Assembly: GCA_001797465.1 (NCBI GenBank)
Contig: MGPQ01000020.1
Coordinates: forward strand, 81,032-145,031
Source of the DNA: Deltaproteobacteria bacterium GWB2_55_19
GTDB taxonomy: Bacteria > Desulfobacterota > GWC2-55-46
Reading direction: 5' to 3'
DNA: 64,000 nucleotides
Shown here: positions 17,109 through 26,257 of the stretch, piece after piece
Layout: the number at the start of each line of letters is the position of its first letter
Position numbering within the stretch: position 1 is the stretch's first letter
Position numbers and translations under genes: made by a program
The notes under the pieces: generated by a model
What the model was told of the DNA's origin: nothing
Database searches by the model: none
Seen by the model: the letters and a program-made list of their open reading frames with translations, nothing else

Positions 17109-18469
17109 TGGACAAGGACATGAAAAGGGCGGAAGGGCAGAGGACGATAGAGGCTCTAAAGGGGCTACTAAAGGGACGCCCGGTGGAGTACGAGATATTC
17201 TTCTCCCATGACAGTGGCTTCGGGGCTGACGCGAAAGAAGGCGAGATAGACGCGCTGAAGGCCCGCTCGAACGCAGGGGTGGGCTTGAGGACCATATCAA
17301 ATAACAGGCTCGGCTTCGGGTTCTCATCCGTCTTGACCTATGATGCTCTCAGCGACCTTGTGGGCAAGACGCTCACGGGTAGCCGTGAGTCCTCGGAGGA
17401 CGCCTTTCTCGGGCTCCCCGAATACGCCGCGCTCGCAAAAGACGCGGACCTCGGTGTGTATGACGAGTCATACGACATGGCGGCCGAGGAAGAGAAGATA
17501 AGGCACGCGATCGACATAGAGGCGGCCGCTCTCTCATATGACCTGAGGGTAAAAAGGGTAAGGAAGGCCTCGTACAACGAGTCCGTCAGGTACGAGAGGA
17601 TCGTGAACTCAAAGGGTGTCGACGCCGAGCACGAGGCGACATACTTTTCCGGCTCGGTCACTGCCGTAGCCGAAGAAAATGACGAGTCACAGATGGGCTG
17701 GGACATGGCGCTCGGCCATTTAAGAAAGGACGTCGACCCCGCCACAGTCGGCAGGGGCGCGGCTGAAAACGCCGTCCGGCTCCTCGGCGCGCGGAAACTC
17801 AAATCGATAAAATGCCCGGCGATAGTCGAAAATGTCGTAGCCTGCGAGCTACTCGAAGCGCTGGCAGGCTCGTTTCTGGGCGACAATGTGGAAAAGAAGA
17901 GGTCGATGCTCATAGGCAAGGTCGGCGCGAAAATAGCAAGCGGCGCGATAAATATCTATGACGACGGCCTTAAAAAGGGCGGATGGGCGGCGTCCCCGTT
18001 CGACGGAGAGGGGGCGGGCAGGCAAAGGACCCCTCTTGTCGTAAATGGCGCCTGCCAGGGCTACCTCTACGATACATACTGGGGGCGGAGAGCCGATCGG
18101 TCATCGACTGGCAACGCCACTCGCTCGGGCTTCAAGTCCACGCCCGGCGTGGGGATATCGAACCTCTATATCGAGAACGGCGCGAAGTCACTCCCTGAGC
18201 TTAAAAAAGAGCTCGGCAATGGGCTTTTTGTCACGGAAGTCCTGGGCGTACATACGATAAATACAGTGACCGGCGACTTTTCCATCGGTGCGGCGGGCCT
18301 CTGGATAGAGAACGGCGGCTTCGCGTATCCGGTGCGCGGCCTTGCGGTCTCCGGCAACCTCCTTGACCTCTTTTCAAGGGTCGGGGCGGTAGCCTCGGAT
18401 ATCCGCTTCATGGGCTCGATAGGCGCACCCAGTCTTCTAATAACTGAAATCGAGGCGAGCGGGCAATGA
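17108..18469 (+). CDS. pmbA: TldD/PmbA-family metalloprotease (PmbA)
   Basis: PmbA/TldE-type subunit (453 aa) of the TldD-PmbA zinc protease that matures microcin-like peptides and degrades CcdA in enteric bacteria. Family segments seen include SNNRLGFGFS, AASPFDGEG, YLYDTYWGRR, STGNATRS and the glycine-rich C-terminal half. The HExxxH zinc site found in TldD partners is absent, which suits PmbA. No tldD gene is in the window. It begins one base inside the GNAT gene and ends in an ATGA overlap with the Crp-type regulator. Confidence 0.9.
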   Translation: MDKDMKRAEGQRTIEALKGLLKGRPVEYEIFFSHDSGFGADAKEGEIDALKARSNAGVGLRTISNNRLGFGFSSVLTYDALSDLVGKTLTGSRESSEDAFLGLPEYAALAKDADLGVYDESYDMAAEEEKIRHAIDIEAAALSYDLRVKRVRKASYNESVRYERIVNSKGVDAEHEATYFSGSVTAVAEENDESQMGWDMALGHLRKDVDPATVGRGAAENAVRLLGARKLKSIKCPAIVENVVACELLEALAGSFLGDNVEKKRSMLIGKVGAKIASGAINIYDDGLKKGGWAASPFDGEGAGRQRTPLVVNGACQGYLYDTYWGRRADRSSTGNATRSGFKSTPGVGISNLYIENGAKSLPELKKELGNGLFVTEVLGVHTINTVTGDFSIGAAGLWIENGGFAYPVRGLAVSGNLLDLFSRVGAVASDIRFMGSIGAPSLLITEIEASGQ

Positions 18470-19152
18470 CGAACGAGACGAGCAAGGAAGAGAAGAAGGA
18501 ATCATTGATCCGCGAGGCGCTGACAAAGAACCCGCTCTTCAACGGCCTTGAGGATTTTTACCTGAAGGACATCACCTCCAGGGGCGAGTTCAGGACATGG
18601 CCTGAGGCGAGCCAGATAATAATCGAGGGAGAGAGCGGGGACGCGGTCTTTTTCGTCATCTCGGGGAAGGTCAAGGTGACGCTCTACGGCGAGGAAGGGC
18701 GGGAAATAGTCCTCGCGATACTCAAAGAGGGCGACATGTTCGGCGAGATGTCGATAATAGACGACAAGCCGAGGTCCGCGAACGTCGAGGCGATAACCGA
18801 TCTCGAGTGCCTTGTCGTCGGAAAGACCGCCTTCCTAGATTATCTCTCTCGCCACCACAAGGTCTACATGAGGTTCTTCGCGTACCTTACCGGGAGGCTC
18901 AGGGAAGCGACAAGGAAGATAGGCGGGCTCGCGCTCCTCGACGTCTGCGGCAGGATAGCCCACACGCTCATCGGGATGTCCAAGACCACGCTCACCGGCG
19001 ATGAGAAGGTCATTGCCATAGAGAGGCCGACGCACGAACAGCTCGCCGCTATGATAGGCTCGTCCCGCGAGGTCGTCTCCCGAGCGCTCAAGAAAATGAC
19101 CCAGGAAGGCTACATCAAGATAGAAAAGGACAGGATACTGCTCTATCCTTAG
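18466..19152 (+). CDS. Crp/Fnr-family transcription regulator
   Basis: A 228-residue regulator. The cyclic-nucleotide-binding beta-barrel covers about 20-135 (GDAVFFVISGKVKV, GDMFGEMSIIDDKPRSANVEA), then the long dimerisation helix, then a winged helix-turn-helix (about 165-228) with SSREVVSRALKKM as recognition helix. The phosphate-binding cassette GEMSIIDDKPRSA is intact, so a cyclic nucleotide may bind. No Fnr-type N-terminal Cys cluster is present, arguing against an oxygen sensor. The last gene of the recN-GNAT-pmbA run; its targets are unknown. Confidence 0.9.
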   Translation: MTNETSKEEKKESLIREALTKNPLFNGLEDFYLKDITSRGEFRTWPEASQIIIEGESGDAVFFVISGKVKVTLYGEEGREIVLAILKEGDMFGEMSIIDDKPRSANVEAITDLECLVVGKTAFLDYLSRHHKVYMRFFAYLTGRLREATRKIGGLALLDVCGRIAHTLIGMSKTTLTGDEKVIAIERPTHEQLAAMIGSSREVVSRALKKMTQEGYIKIEKDRILLYP

Positions 19153-19212
19153 CCAAGGCCGCGCCATAAAGTGTAACAATCGTCAGTGCGCGTATTTATC
19201 CGTCTTTAAGCC

Positions 19213-19242
19213 TTGACAAGGCGTCCGTTGCCGTGCTAATCC
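19213..19242 (+). promoter_or_regulatory. Candidate promoter upstream of M23 gene
   Basis: A consensus TTGACA (19213-19218) is followed after 18 bases by TAATCC (19237-19242), preceded by TGC as an extended -10. It would give a leader of about 170 bases before the peptidase gene. The -35 element also forms part of an inverted repeat described in the next entry. Confidence 0.45.
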
Positions 19243-19340
19243 ATTCATACTCAAGGGTCTGAAGCGCAGGGGCGGGGGATGATGCCTCCGCCGGTCGCTC
19301 TCGGCGCTCAACAGGCGGAGGCCGCTCGTCAGGCCTTGTC
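19215..19340. other. Structured intergenic segment
   Basis: The 267-base gap between the Crp-type gene and the M23 gene holds a perfect 9-bp GC hairpin, GCCTCCGCC (19284-19292) / GGCGGAGGC (19314-19322). It lies within a wider 8-bp inverted repeat, GACAAGGC (19215-19222) / GCCTTGTC (19333-19340). This could be a structured leader or small RNA. I recognise no known RNA family and see no protein gene here. Confidence 0.35.
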
Positions 19341-19419
19341 GTTCATTGCTTTCTAAGCGCCAACCGTTTCCGATAATCGTAAATTCAATCAGCCCATTTA
19401 TTAAAGGGGAGCCTATAAG

Positions 19420-20328
19420 TTGGACAGGCGTTTTCTAACATTTTTCGTTTTGACGGACGACGCCTCAAAGACCCGCCATCTCCGTCTCCCCGTGCGGCTC
19501 CTTAAGGGCCTTGGCGTAGTATCCGCGCTCGTCTTCCTCGCGCTCGCCTTTGTCATCTACGACTACGCCCGGATAAAGGGCGATAAGGCCGACCTCTTCA
19601 CCCTTAAAAAGGAGAACGAGGACCAGAGGCTCGAGCTCCAGTGGTTCAGCGCCAGGATCGGTGAGATAGAGACCGAGCTCTCCAAGCTGAATATCTTTGA
19701 CAGGAAGCTCCGCGCCATGGCGCGCCTCGGGACGCCCAAGGCCTCGCTCCCGGACCAGGTAACGGGCATGGGCGGGCCGATAGAGGAAAAACCCTTGAGC
19801 TCCATCGAAGGGGCGGCCAAAGGGCTCAAAGAGGAGATGCGCTCCGATATATCGCGCCTCGAAGACGGGCTCTCAGGCCAGAAGGCGAGTTTTTCGGACT
19901 TGCATGAATATATGATAGAGCGCGCGTCGTTCATCGCCGCGACCCCGTCGATCTGGCCCGCGCGCGGCTGGGTGACATCCGCATTCGGCGAGAGGATTTC
20001 CCCTTTCTCCGGCACGCTACAGCCCCACAAGGGCATAGACATAGCTAACAGGGTCGGCACGCCGATCGTCGCCCCTGCCGACGGGGTCGTGGTAGAGGCC
20101 GTAAACGACGAGGGGCTCGGCAGAAAGATTACCGTATTCCACGGCTTCGGCTACAAGACCTCTTACGGGCATCTCTCGCAGACGTTCGTAAAGGCAGGGC
20201 AGAAGGTCAAGCGTGGAACGAAGCTCGGGCTCATGGGCAACTCCGGACGCTCCACGGGCCCGCACCTCCATTACGAGGTCTCGCTCTCCGGCGTCCCGGT
20301 CGACCCCGCGAGGTACCTCCTGAACTGA
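19420..20328 (+). CDS. M23 peptidoglycan endopeptidase (LytM domain)
   Basis: Membrane-anchored M23 metallopeptidase (302 aa). A transmembrane segment at about 29-48 is followed by a coiled coil (about 58-160) and a C-terminal LytM domain (about 185-300). Zinc and catalytic residues are present: His203 and Asp207 in HKGID, His251 in YGHLS, and His282/His284 in HLHYEV. It probably cuts peptide cross-links in the periplasm or activates an amidase. TTG start at 19420, AAAGGGG nine bases upstream. An M23 gene just before secA is a familiar deltaproteobacterial arrangement. Confidence 0.92.
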   Translation: MDRRFLTFFVLTDDASKTRHLRLPVRLLKGLGVVSALVFLALAFVIYDYARIKGDKADLFTLKKENEDQRLELQWFSARIGEIETELSKLNIFDRKLRAMARLGTPKASLPDQVTGMGGPIEEKPLSSIEGAAKGLKEEMRSDISRLEDGLSGQKASFSDLHEYMIERASFIAATPSIWPARGWVTSAFGERISPFSGTLQPHKGIDIANRVGTPIVAPADGVVVEAVNDEGLGRKITVFHGFGYKTSYGHLSQTFVKAGQKVKRGTKLGLMGNSGRSTGPHLHYEVSLSGVPVDPARYLLN

Positions 20329-20354
20329 CGGTTCAGCCTGATTTGACCCATGAG

Positions 20355-20382
20355 CCCTTCGGAGGACCCGAAGGGTTTTTTT
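20355..20382 (+). terminator. Intrinsic terminator after M23 gene
   Basis: CCCTTCGG (20355-20362) pairs with CCGAAGGG (20368-20375) around a five-base loop and is followed by seven T residues. It lies 26 bases past the stop codon and separates this gene from secA. Confidence 0.85.
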
Positions 20383-20454
20383 ATGGCCGTAATCGATTGC
20401 CCTTGAGGCCCGCTCGGCGCGGGGCCGATTTCAAATCGGCTGCTCCGCCCCCCC

Positions 20455-20663
20455 GGATTCAAAGCCGTCCGATACGGATTTGCCCGTCCGGGTGCTTGGC
20501 GCACGGCCAGATTCAAATCGGGATGCTTCAGGCCCCCCGGATTCAAAGCCGTCCGATACGGATTTGCCCGTCCGGGTGCTTGGCGCACGGCCAGATTCAA
20601 ATCGGGATGCTTCAGGCCCCTCGGATTCAAAGCCGTCTGATACGAATTTGCCCGTCCGGCCAG
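20455..20663 (+). repeat. 84-bp tandem repeat array before secA
   Basis: The repeat starts at GGATTCAAAGCCGTC at 20455, 20539 and 20623, exactly 84 bases apart. Units 1 and 2 are nearly identical and unit 3 is partial. A more degenerate partial unit lies at about 20421-20454. Each unit contains GATACGGATTTGCCCGTCCGG. 84 is a multiple of three, so long open frames run through on both strands, but no start signal or codon bias supports a protein. The core motif is shared with arrays at 47131-47400 and 56963-56992. Confidence 0.9.
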
Positions 20664-20677
20664 GACCAAAAAAGGTT

Positions 20678-20705
20678 TTGCCCGCCGTGGAAATATATGT
20701 ATAAT
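20678..20705 (+). promoter_or_regulatory. secA: Promoter for secA
   Basis: TTGCCC (20678-20683), 16-base spacer, perfect TATAAT (20700-20705). The predicted start is near 20712, giving an 80-base leader before secA. The -35 element lies in a degenerate end of the adjoining repeat array. Confidence 0.6.
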
Positions 20706-20792
20706 TGTGCTAATATGACAAATTGCATTTATGCCCTGATGTAAGGGTAAATATCATATATCGGAAAGGGGTTTAAGGCCCCTGGGAGAGAC

Positions 20793-23534
20793 ATGTTAAA
20801 CAACCTGCTTAAGAAGGTCTTCGGCTCCAAGAACGACAGGGAGGTAAAGAGGCTTCAGCCCATCGTCGAAAAGATAAACTCCATTGAGCCGAAGATGAAG
20901 GCCATGAGCGACGAGGGGTTCAAGGACCTTACGAAGCGCTTCAAGGAAGACCTCGCCTCGGGCAAGAGCCTCGACGACATACTCCCGGAGGCCTTCGCGG
21001 CCTGCAGGGAGGCGTCATGGAGGCGCCTTAAGATGCGCCACTTCGACGTCCAGCTCATGGGCGCGATGGTGCTGAACGAAGGCAAGATATCCGAGATGAA
21101 GACCGGCGAGGGAAAGACGCTTGTAGCGACCCTTGCCCTTTACCTTAATGCCCTTATGGGAAAGGGCGCGCACCTCGTCACCGTGAACGACTACCTCGCC
21201 AAGAGGGACTCCCACTGGATGGGCGCGTTATATAACGCGCTCGGCTTGACGGTCGGCGTCATACAGCACGAGGCGAGCTTCGTCTACGACCCCTCCCACA
21301 GGGACCCTGGAGGTTTCATACACCTGCGCCCCTGCTCGAGGAAAGAGGCATACAACGCCGACATCACCTACGGCACGAACAACGAGTTCGGCTTCGATTA
21401 TCTGCGCGACAACATGAAGTTCTCGCTCGACGAGTACGTCCAGAGGGACCTTAACTTCGCCATAGTCGACGAGGTCGACTCGATCCTCATAGACGAGGCG
21501 AGGACCCCGCTCATAATATCCGGCCCGACCGAGGACTCGACCGACAAGTATTACACCATAAACAGGATAATCCCCGGGCTTAATAAGGACGCCCACTACA
21601 CGGTGGACGAGAAGGCGCGGCAGGTCCTCATGACCGACGAGGGGGTGGAGAAGGTCGAGGAGCTCTTAAGTCTCGGGAACCTCTACGACCCGGAGAACAT
21701 CGAAACGCTCCACCACGTTAACCAGGCCCTGCGCGCGCACGTACTCTTCCACAGGGACGTCGATTACGTCGTCAAGGACAACCAGGTCATAATAGTGGAC
21801 GAGTTCACCGGGAGGCTCATGCCCGGAAGGCGCTGGTCGGACGGCCTCCACCAGGCGGTCGAGGCGAAGGAGGACGCCAAGATCGAAAACGAGAACCAAA
21901 CGCTCGCCACGATCACCTTCCAGAACTACTTCAGGATGTATAATAAGCTCTCAGGCATGACCGGCACCGCCGACACCGAGGCCTCGGAGTTCCACTCGAT
22001 ATACAACCTCGAGGTCATGATAATACCGACGAACAAGCCGCTTAAGAGGGCCGACACCACGGACCTCATATACAAGACCAAGAAAGAGAAGTTCAGGGCC
22101 GTCGTAAAGGAGATAGAGGAGTGGAACAGGCAGGGCAGGCCCTGCCTCGTAGGGACGATCTCCATCGACGACTCGGAAAAGCTCTCCAAGATCCTCCACA
22201 GTAACAACATAACCCACCATGTCCTTAACGCCAAGGCCCACGAGAGGGAGGCCGAGATAGTCGCGCAGGCCGGGAGGCTCAAATCCGTCACCATCTCGAC
22301 GAACATGGCCGGCAGGGGCACCGACATACTCCTCGGCGGCAACCCGGAGTACCTCGCCGTCGAGCGCGCTGGCAAGGACGACACGACGGAAGAGTACAGG
22401 GACGCGCTCGCAAAGGCGCGGGCCCTTTGCGAGGATGAAAAGCAGAAGGTCCTCGCCCTTGGCGGCCTGCACATCATAGGCACCGAGAGGCACGAGTCGC
22501 GCCGCATAGACAACCAGCTCAGGGGCCGCGCGGGCCGCCAGGGAGACCCGGGGTCTTCCAGGTTCTATCTCTCGCTCGAAGACGATCTCCTCCGTATCTT
22601 CGGGAGCGACAGGATAGCCTCCATCATGAGCAAGATAGGCATGGAAGAGGACATGCCTATCGAGCACGGGCTCGTTTCAAGGGCGATCGAGAACGCGCAG
22701 AAGAAGGTAGAGGCGCACAACTTCGACATAAGGAAGCACCTCCTTGAGTACGACGACGTCATGAACCAGCAGAGGGAGGTCGTCTACGGATACAGGAAGC
22801 AGATACTCTCCGAGGCGGGCTTGCGCGACATGGTTAAGGAGTTCACCCTGGAGGTCTCCGAGAACATAATAAACACCCACATAGACGAGAAGGCGCACCC
22901 CGAGGACCGGGACCTGAAACCCCTCATCGATGGTCTGCACCATCAGTTCGGCGCGCAGATAACGGCGCGCGACCTCGAGTCCGTCGGCAGGGACGCGCTC
23001 GCCGGGGTAGCCGCCGACCATATGTTCAAGGCATACGCCGAGAAGGTAGCGCTCGTCGGGGATGCGCCTTTCGCGTCATTCGAAAAAGTCATAATGCTGC
23101 ATACCCTCGACACCCTCTGGAAGGACCACCTCCTCTCCATGGACCACCTGAAGGGCGGCATAGGGCTTCGCGGCTACGGCCAGAAGAACCCGCTCCAGGA
23201 GTACAAGAAGGAAGGGTTCGACCTCTTCGTAGATATGATCCTCCGCTTCAAGACCGAGGTGGCCGAGAGGCTGTATAAGGTTCAGATAAGGGAGCGGGAG
23301 GAAGAGGCTGTGCCCGCGGCAACGGCCCATGCCGCTCAGACGGAAAGGACCGCGCCTGCGTCTCCCGAGAGGAGGCCGAAGCCGGAGCGTCTTAAATACA
23401 GCAGGGGCGAGGAGGAGCCGGAGGAAGAGCGGAAAGAGGCCCCGGCCACCCGCCACGGCGATAAAATTGGCAGGAACGACCTTTGCCCGTGCGGGAGCGG
23501 GCTTAAATACAAAAGATGTTGCGGATCAAAATAG
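20793..23534 (+). CDS. secA: Protein translocase ATPase SecA
   Basis: Motor ATPase of the Sec translocon (913 aa), cycling between cytosol and SecYEG. The first nucleotide-binding fold has TGEGKT at 104-109 and [13 protein letters not shown] near 224. [16 protein letters not shown], the preprotein cross-linking domain, and the second fold ([22 protein letters not shown]) follow. A short acidic/Pro-rich linker (about 845-895) precedes the C-terminal zinc site [13 protein letters not shown], which in other SecAs binds SecB and phospholipid. GGGAGA lies before the ATG. Full length, no anomalies. Confidence 0.98.
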   Translation: MLNNLLKKVFGSKNDREVKRLQPIVEKINSIEPKMKAMSDEGFKDLTKRFKEDLASGKSLDDILPEAFAACREASWRRLKMRHFDVQLMGAMVLNEGKISEMKTGEGKTLVATLALYLNALMGKGAHLVTVNDYLAKRDSHWMGALYNALGLTVGVIQHEASFVYDPSHRDPGGFIHLRPCSRKEAYNADITYGTNNEFGFDYLRDNMKFSLDEYVQRDLNFAIVDEVDSILIDEARTPLIISGPTEDSTDKYYTINRIIPGLNKDAHYTVDEKARQVLMTDEGVEKVEELLSLGNLYDPENIETLHHVNQALRAHVLFHRDVDYVVKDNQVIIVDEFTGRLMPGRRWSDGLHQAVEAKEDAKIENENQTLATITFQNYFRMYNKLSGMTGTADTEASEFHSIYNLEVMIIPTNKPLKRADTTDLIYKTKKEKFRAVVKEIEEWNRQGRPCLVGTISIDDSEKLSKILHSNNITHHVLNAKAHEREAEIVAQAGRLKSVTISTNMAGRGTDILLGGNPEYLAVERAGKDDTTEEYRDALAKARALCEDEKQKVLALGGLHIIGTERHESRRIDNQLRGRAGRQGDPGSSRFYLSLEDDLLRIFGSDRIASIMSKIGMEEDMPIEHGLVSRAIENAQKKVEAHNFDIRKHLLEYDDVMNQQREVVYGYRKQILSEAGLRDMVKEFTLEVSENIINTHIDEKAHPEDRDLKPLIDGLHHQFGAQITARDLESVGRDALAGVAADHMFKAYAEKVALVGDAPFASFEKVIMLHTLDTLWKDHLLSMDHLKGGIGLRGYGQKNPLQEYKKEGFDLFVDMILRFKTEVAERLYKVQIREREEEAVPAATAHAAQTERTAPASPERRPKPERLKYSRGEEEPEEERKEAPATRHGDKIGRNDLCPCGSGLKYKRCCGSK

Positions 23535-23563
23535 CTGGCAAAAATTGTCTTCAAGGACGATAG

Positions 23564-24820
23564 ATGGACTTCACAAAAAATGGCGGGGCAAAGGGCGATG
23601 GTGGAGCGAGTGGCGTGAGCGGTCCGGCTGAGTACAAGCTCCCTGAATTCATCGTACCCGGGTTCAAGGCCGCAGGGGTCGTAGCCGGGATAAAGAAGAA
23701 CGGCAGGAGGGACCTCGCCCTTATATTGAGCGACGTCCCAGCCTCATCAGCCGCGCTTTTCACCACCAACAAGGTAAAGGCCGCTCCTGTCCTCCTCGGC
23801 ATCGAGAGGATAAAAAAGGGGGTCTCAAGGGGGGTCGTCGTAAACAGCGGCAACGCCAACGCCTGCACCGGAAAGAACGGCATGAAAACGGCGCTCGCGA
23901 TGACCTCATATATAGAGCTCGCACTCGGCTTGGAGAAAGGCGAGATACTCGTTTCATCCACAGGCGTCATAGGCGTGCCCCTGCCTTATGAAAAGGTAGA
24001 GGCCGCTGTCCCCGCTCTCATCGCGTCCTTGAGCTACAAAGGCCTCGGCCCGGCAACAGAGGCTATAATGACGACGGACGCCTTTCCTAAGTCTGCCGTA
24101 AGGGAAATAAAAATCGGGTCGAAGACCGTGACCATAGGCGGCATAGCCAAGGGCGCCGGCATGATATGCCCGAACATGGCGACACTCCTTTCTTATTTTA
24201 TGACCGACGCGCGGATAAGGCCATCATTGCTTAAAAAGGCGCTGAAGGTCGCGGTAGACGCCTCCTTCAACAGCATACTCGTCGATAACGACACCTCCAC
24301 TAACGACACCTCGATGATATTCGCTAACGGCGTAAGCGGCGTTGAGATAAAGGACGCCACGCCCGGTTACAGGGCGTTCCTTAAGGCGCTTACCGAAGTC
24401 TCTGTCTCGCTCGCGCAGATGATAGTAAGAGACGGCGAGGGCGCGACACGTTTCCTTGAGATAAGCGTAAAAGGCGCAGGTTCCAATAAAGACGCGAAAA
24501 AGGGCGCCAGGACCGTCGCCGAGTCACAGCTTGTGAAAACCGCCTTCTTCGGGGGCGACCCGAACTGGGGGAGGATACTCGCCGCGCTCGGCAGGGCGGG
24601 GATAGCGTTGAAAGAGGATAAGGTCTCGATCGTATTCAACGGCATCGAGGTCGTAAGGAACGGCCTCGACACAGGCAAGGAAACTGAAGCGGCCGACGCC
24701 ATAAAGACAAGGGACGTTGCGGTAGCTATCGACCTTAAGTCAGGCAAGGGGTCTGCAAAACTCTGGACAACCGACCTCTCTTACGAGTATGTTAAGATAA
24801 ACTCTGCGTACAGGACTTGA
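23564..24820 (+). CDS. argJ: Glutamate N-acetyltransferase/ornithine acetyltransferase
   Basis: ArgJ (418 aa) moves the acetyl group from N-acetylornithine to glutamate, and in bifunctional forms also acetylates glutamate with acetyl-CoA. Self-cleavage precedes Thr207 in KGAGMICPNMATLLS, giving alpha and beta chains; MTTDAFPK and the C-terminal SYEYVKINSAYRT are typical. A Gly-rich N-terminal extension of about 25 residues precedes the usual start of homology. AAGGA supports the ATG at 23564, but an in-frame GTG at 23615 with GGTGGAG upstream would remove most of it. It lies 29 bases after secA, far from argBDFG. Confidence 0.94.
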   Translation: MDFTKNGGAKGDGGASGVSGPAEYKLPEFIVPGFKAAGVVAGIKKNGRRDLALILSDVPASSAALFTTNKVKAAPVLLGIERIKKGVSRGVVVNSGNANACTGKNGMKTALAMTSYIELALGLEKGEILVSSTGVIGVPLPYEKVEAAVPALIASLSYKGLGPATEAIMTTDAFPKSAVREIKIGSKTVTIGGIAKGAGMICPNMATLLSYFMTDARIRPSLLKKALKVAVDASFNSILVDNDTSTNDTSMIFANGVSGVEIKDATPGYRAFLKALTEVSVSLAQMIVRDGEGATRFLEISVKGAGSNKDAKKGARTVAESQLVKTAFFGGDPNWGRILAALGRAGIALKEDKVSIVFNGIEVVRNGLDTGKETEAADAIKTRDVAVAIDLKSGKGSAKLWTTDLSYEYVKINSAYRT

Positions 24821-24830
24821 ACCCTGTTAA

Positions 24831-24850
24831 GCCCCTCGCTAAAGAGGGGC
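24831..24850 (+). terminator. Hairpin after argJ
   Basis: GCCCCTC (24831-24837) pairs with GAGGGGC (24844-24850) around a GCTAAA loop, 10 bases after the argJ stop. No T run follows, so termination would be weak. It resembles the CCCCTCC-type hairpins near 56 kb. Confidence 0.4.
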
Positions 24851-24868
24851 CGGGGAGATCGGCTGAAC

Positions 24869-24905
24869 TGTCATTCCCGCACGTTTCAAACGGGAATCCA
24901 GTATC
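24869..24905. repeat. Palindromic dispersed repeat, copy 2
   Basis: ATTCCCG (from 24873) and CGGGAAT (to 24897) form the stem with a different loop from copy 1 at 5297-5331. The outer TGTC and CCAGTAT flanks match copy 1. It sits just before the HEPN gene. Confidence 0.7.
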
Positions 24906-24934
24906 TATAACCTTTTTAATTACAGGAGGCCAGA

Positions 24935-25357
24935 GTGGGGCTTTTAGCCAAAGAGGCTGACAGGTGGTTACGGCAGGCGGAGTATGATCTGCGTGCCGCG
25001 GAGTGGAACCAGCAGGGAGGTTTTTTCGCCCCGGCGTGTTTCCTGGCGCAACAGAGCGCGGCGAAGTCTCTGCGCTCGTTCCTCTTCTTTAACGGCGAGG
25101 ACGCGAGGGAGACCCGCTCCGTCGTCGAACTAATCGACCGCGCCATTACTTACGAAGAAGAGTTCAGGTCTTTCGTAGGGACTTCCACGAGCCTCGACAT
25201 CTACTACAAGACCTCCCGGTTCCCGGACGCCATACCCGGCGGCATACCTGCGGACGTCATAACTGAAAAGGACTCGAAGGACGCGGTGAAGCAGGCCTCA
25301 GACATAATCGCCGTCGTCGAGAGGAAGCGGAAGGGCTTTCTGCCGGAGACGATGTGA
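24935..25357 (+). CDS. HEPN-domain protein
   Basis: A 140-residue all-alpha HEPN protein. The N-terminal signature ADRWLRQAEYDLRAAEW and the ACFLAQQSAAKSLRSFL helix (34-50) match the HEPN group usually paired with an MNT nucleotidyltransferase as a toxin-antitoxin module. Where the family often has a His (THS-like before the VVELI helix), this protein has ETRSVVELI with Arg61, so the RNase-type R-x4-6-H motif looks absent. No MNT partner is adjacent. GTG start with AGGAGG at 24924-24929. Possible roles are a nucleotide-binding or inactive HEPN protein; function unknown. Confidence 0.8.
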   Translation: MGLLAKEADRWLRQAEYDLRAAEWNQQGGFFAPACFLAQQSAAKSLRSFLFFNGEDARETRSVVELIDRAITYEEEFRSFVGTSTSLDIYYKTSRFPDAIPGGIPADVITEKDSKDAVKQASDIIAVVERKRKGFLPETM

Positions 25358-25380
25358 AGAGGGTTTCGTGGTAGCGGGTA

Positions 25381-26160
25381 TTGCCGGTGCCTGACGCCCT
25401 CTTGATAGTGCCTTTTCTGTTCGGGGCTGTTGTGGGGAGTTTCCTGAACGTCTGCATCTGCCGCCTCCCGGAAGGGGTCTCCGTCGTCTTCCCGCCGTCC
25501 CGGTGTCCCGCGTGCGGGGCGGGCATCCCCTTCTATTATAATATCCCGATACTCGGCTGGTTCATCCTCAGGGGCCGTTCCGCCTGTTGCGGTGCTCCCC
25601 TTTCTTTCAAGTATCCGCTCATCGAGGCCGTGACCGCGGTCTTCGCAGTCCTCCTTGCCGTAAGGTTCGGATACGGGGCCGAGCTCTTCGTCTACTTCAC
25701 ATTTGTCTCAGCGCTCATCGTCGTCACCTTCATCGATCTCAAGCACCAGATAATCCCGGACGTCATCAGCCTCCCCGGCATCGCCGTAGGGCTCATTCTG
25801 TCGTGGGTCATGCCCGTCGGCATAGTCGACGCGCTCATTGGCGTTGCCATTGGAGGAGGCATACTTTTCGGCATAGCCGCGGCCTACCTCCTCCTTACCG
25901 GCCAGGACGGCATGGGAGGCGGCGACATAAAACTCCTCGCCATGATAGGCGCCTTTCTCGGGTGGAAGGGTGTTATCGTGACGCTCCTTCTTGGGTCGTT
26001 CCTCGGGGCGGCGACAGGCGTCATTTTCATGGTCTTTGCCGGAAAGGGGGCGAAGTTCCCCATACCCTTCGGGCCGTTCCTCGCCGCAGGGGCGCTCGCG
26101 TACCTATTTTTCGGTGAAGAGCTCATTAACTGGTACATAATAAGGGCCGTCGGTCCTTAA
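25381..26160 (+). CDS. pilD: Prepilin peptidase (PilD/GspO)
   Basis: Aspartyl prepilin peptidase and N-methyltransferase (259 aa), an inner-membrane protein with about eight hydrophobic segments. Catalytic aspartates are Asp119 (TFIDLKHQIIPD) and Asp182 (GMGGGDIKLL). The cytoplasmic loop has RCPACGAGIPFYYNIP with Cys42 and Cys45. The second pair is irregular: SACCG, with Ser67 where the first Cys is expected and Cys69-Cys70 adjacent. It processes the prepilins encoded at 29.3-36 kb. TTG at 25381 is assumed; GTG at 25387 is equally possible and no clear SD distinguishes them. Confidence 0.93.
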   Translation: MPVPDALLIVPFLFGAVVGSFLNVCICRLPEGVSVVFPPSRCPACGAGIPFYYNIPILGWFILRGRSACCGAPLSFKYPLIEAVTAVFAVLLAVRFGYGAELFVYFTFVSALIVVTFIDLKHQIIPDVISLPGIAVGLILSWVMPVGIVDALIGVAIGGGILFGIAAAYLLLTGQDGMGGGDIKLLAMIGAFLGWKGVIVTLLLGSFLGAATGVIFMVFAGKGAKFPIPFGPFLAAGALAYLFFGEELINWYIIRAVGP

Positions 26161-26257
26161 GCGGAGGGGGCGATGGGCCCGCAAGGCGTTTATGCGGCTC
26201 GTGTAGGAATTGGCGGAAGACGCCTGATCCCCGGGAAAGCCGGACTAAGGACCAGTT

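Noticed and set aside
20455..20663. CRISPR array
   Set aside because: Units of 84 bases (and 90 at 47 kb) are repeated whole without unique spacers, and no cas genes are present.
20343..20744. 133-codon open frame across the secA-upstream repeats (and a similar one on the minus strand)
   Set aside because: The frame stays open only because the repeat period (84 bases) is a multiple of three. There is no ribosome binding site, the peptide is the repeat itself, and both strands are equally open.
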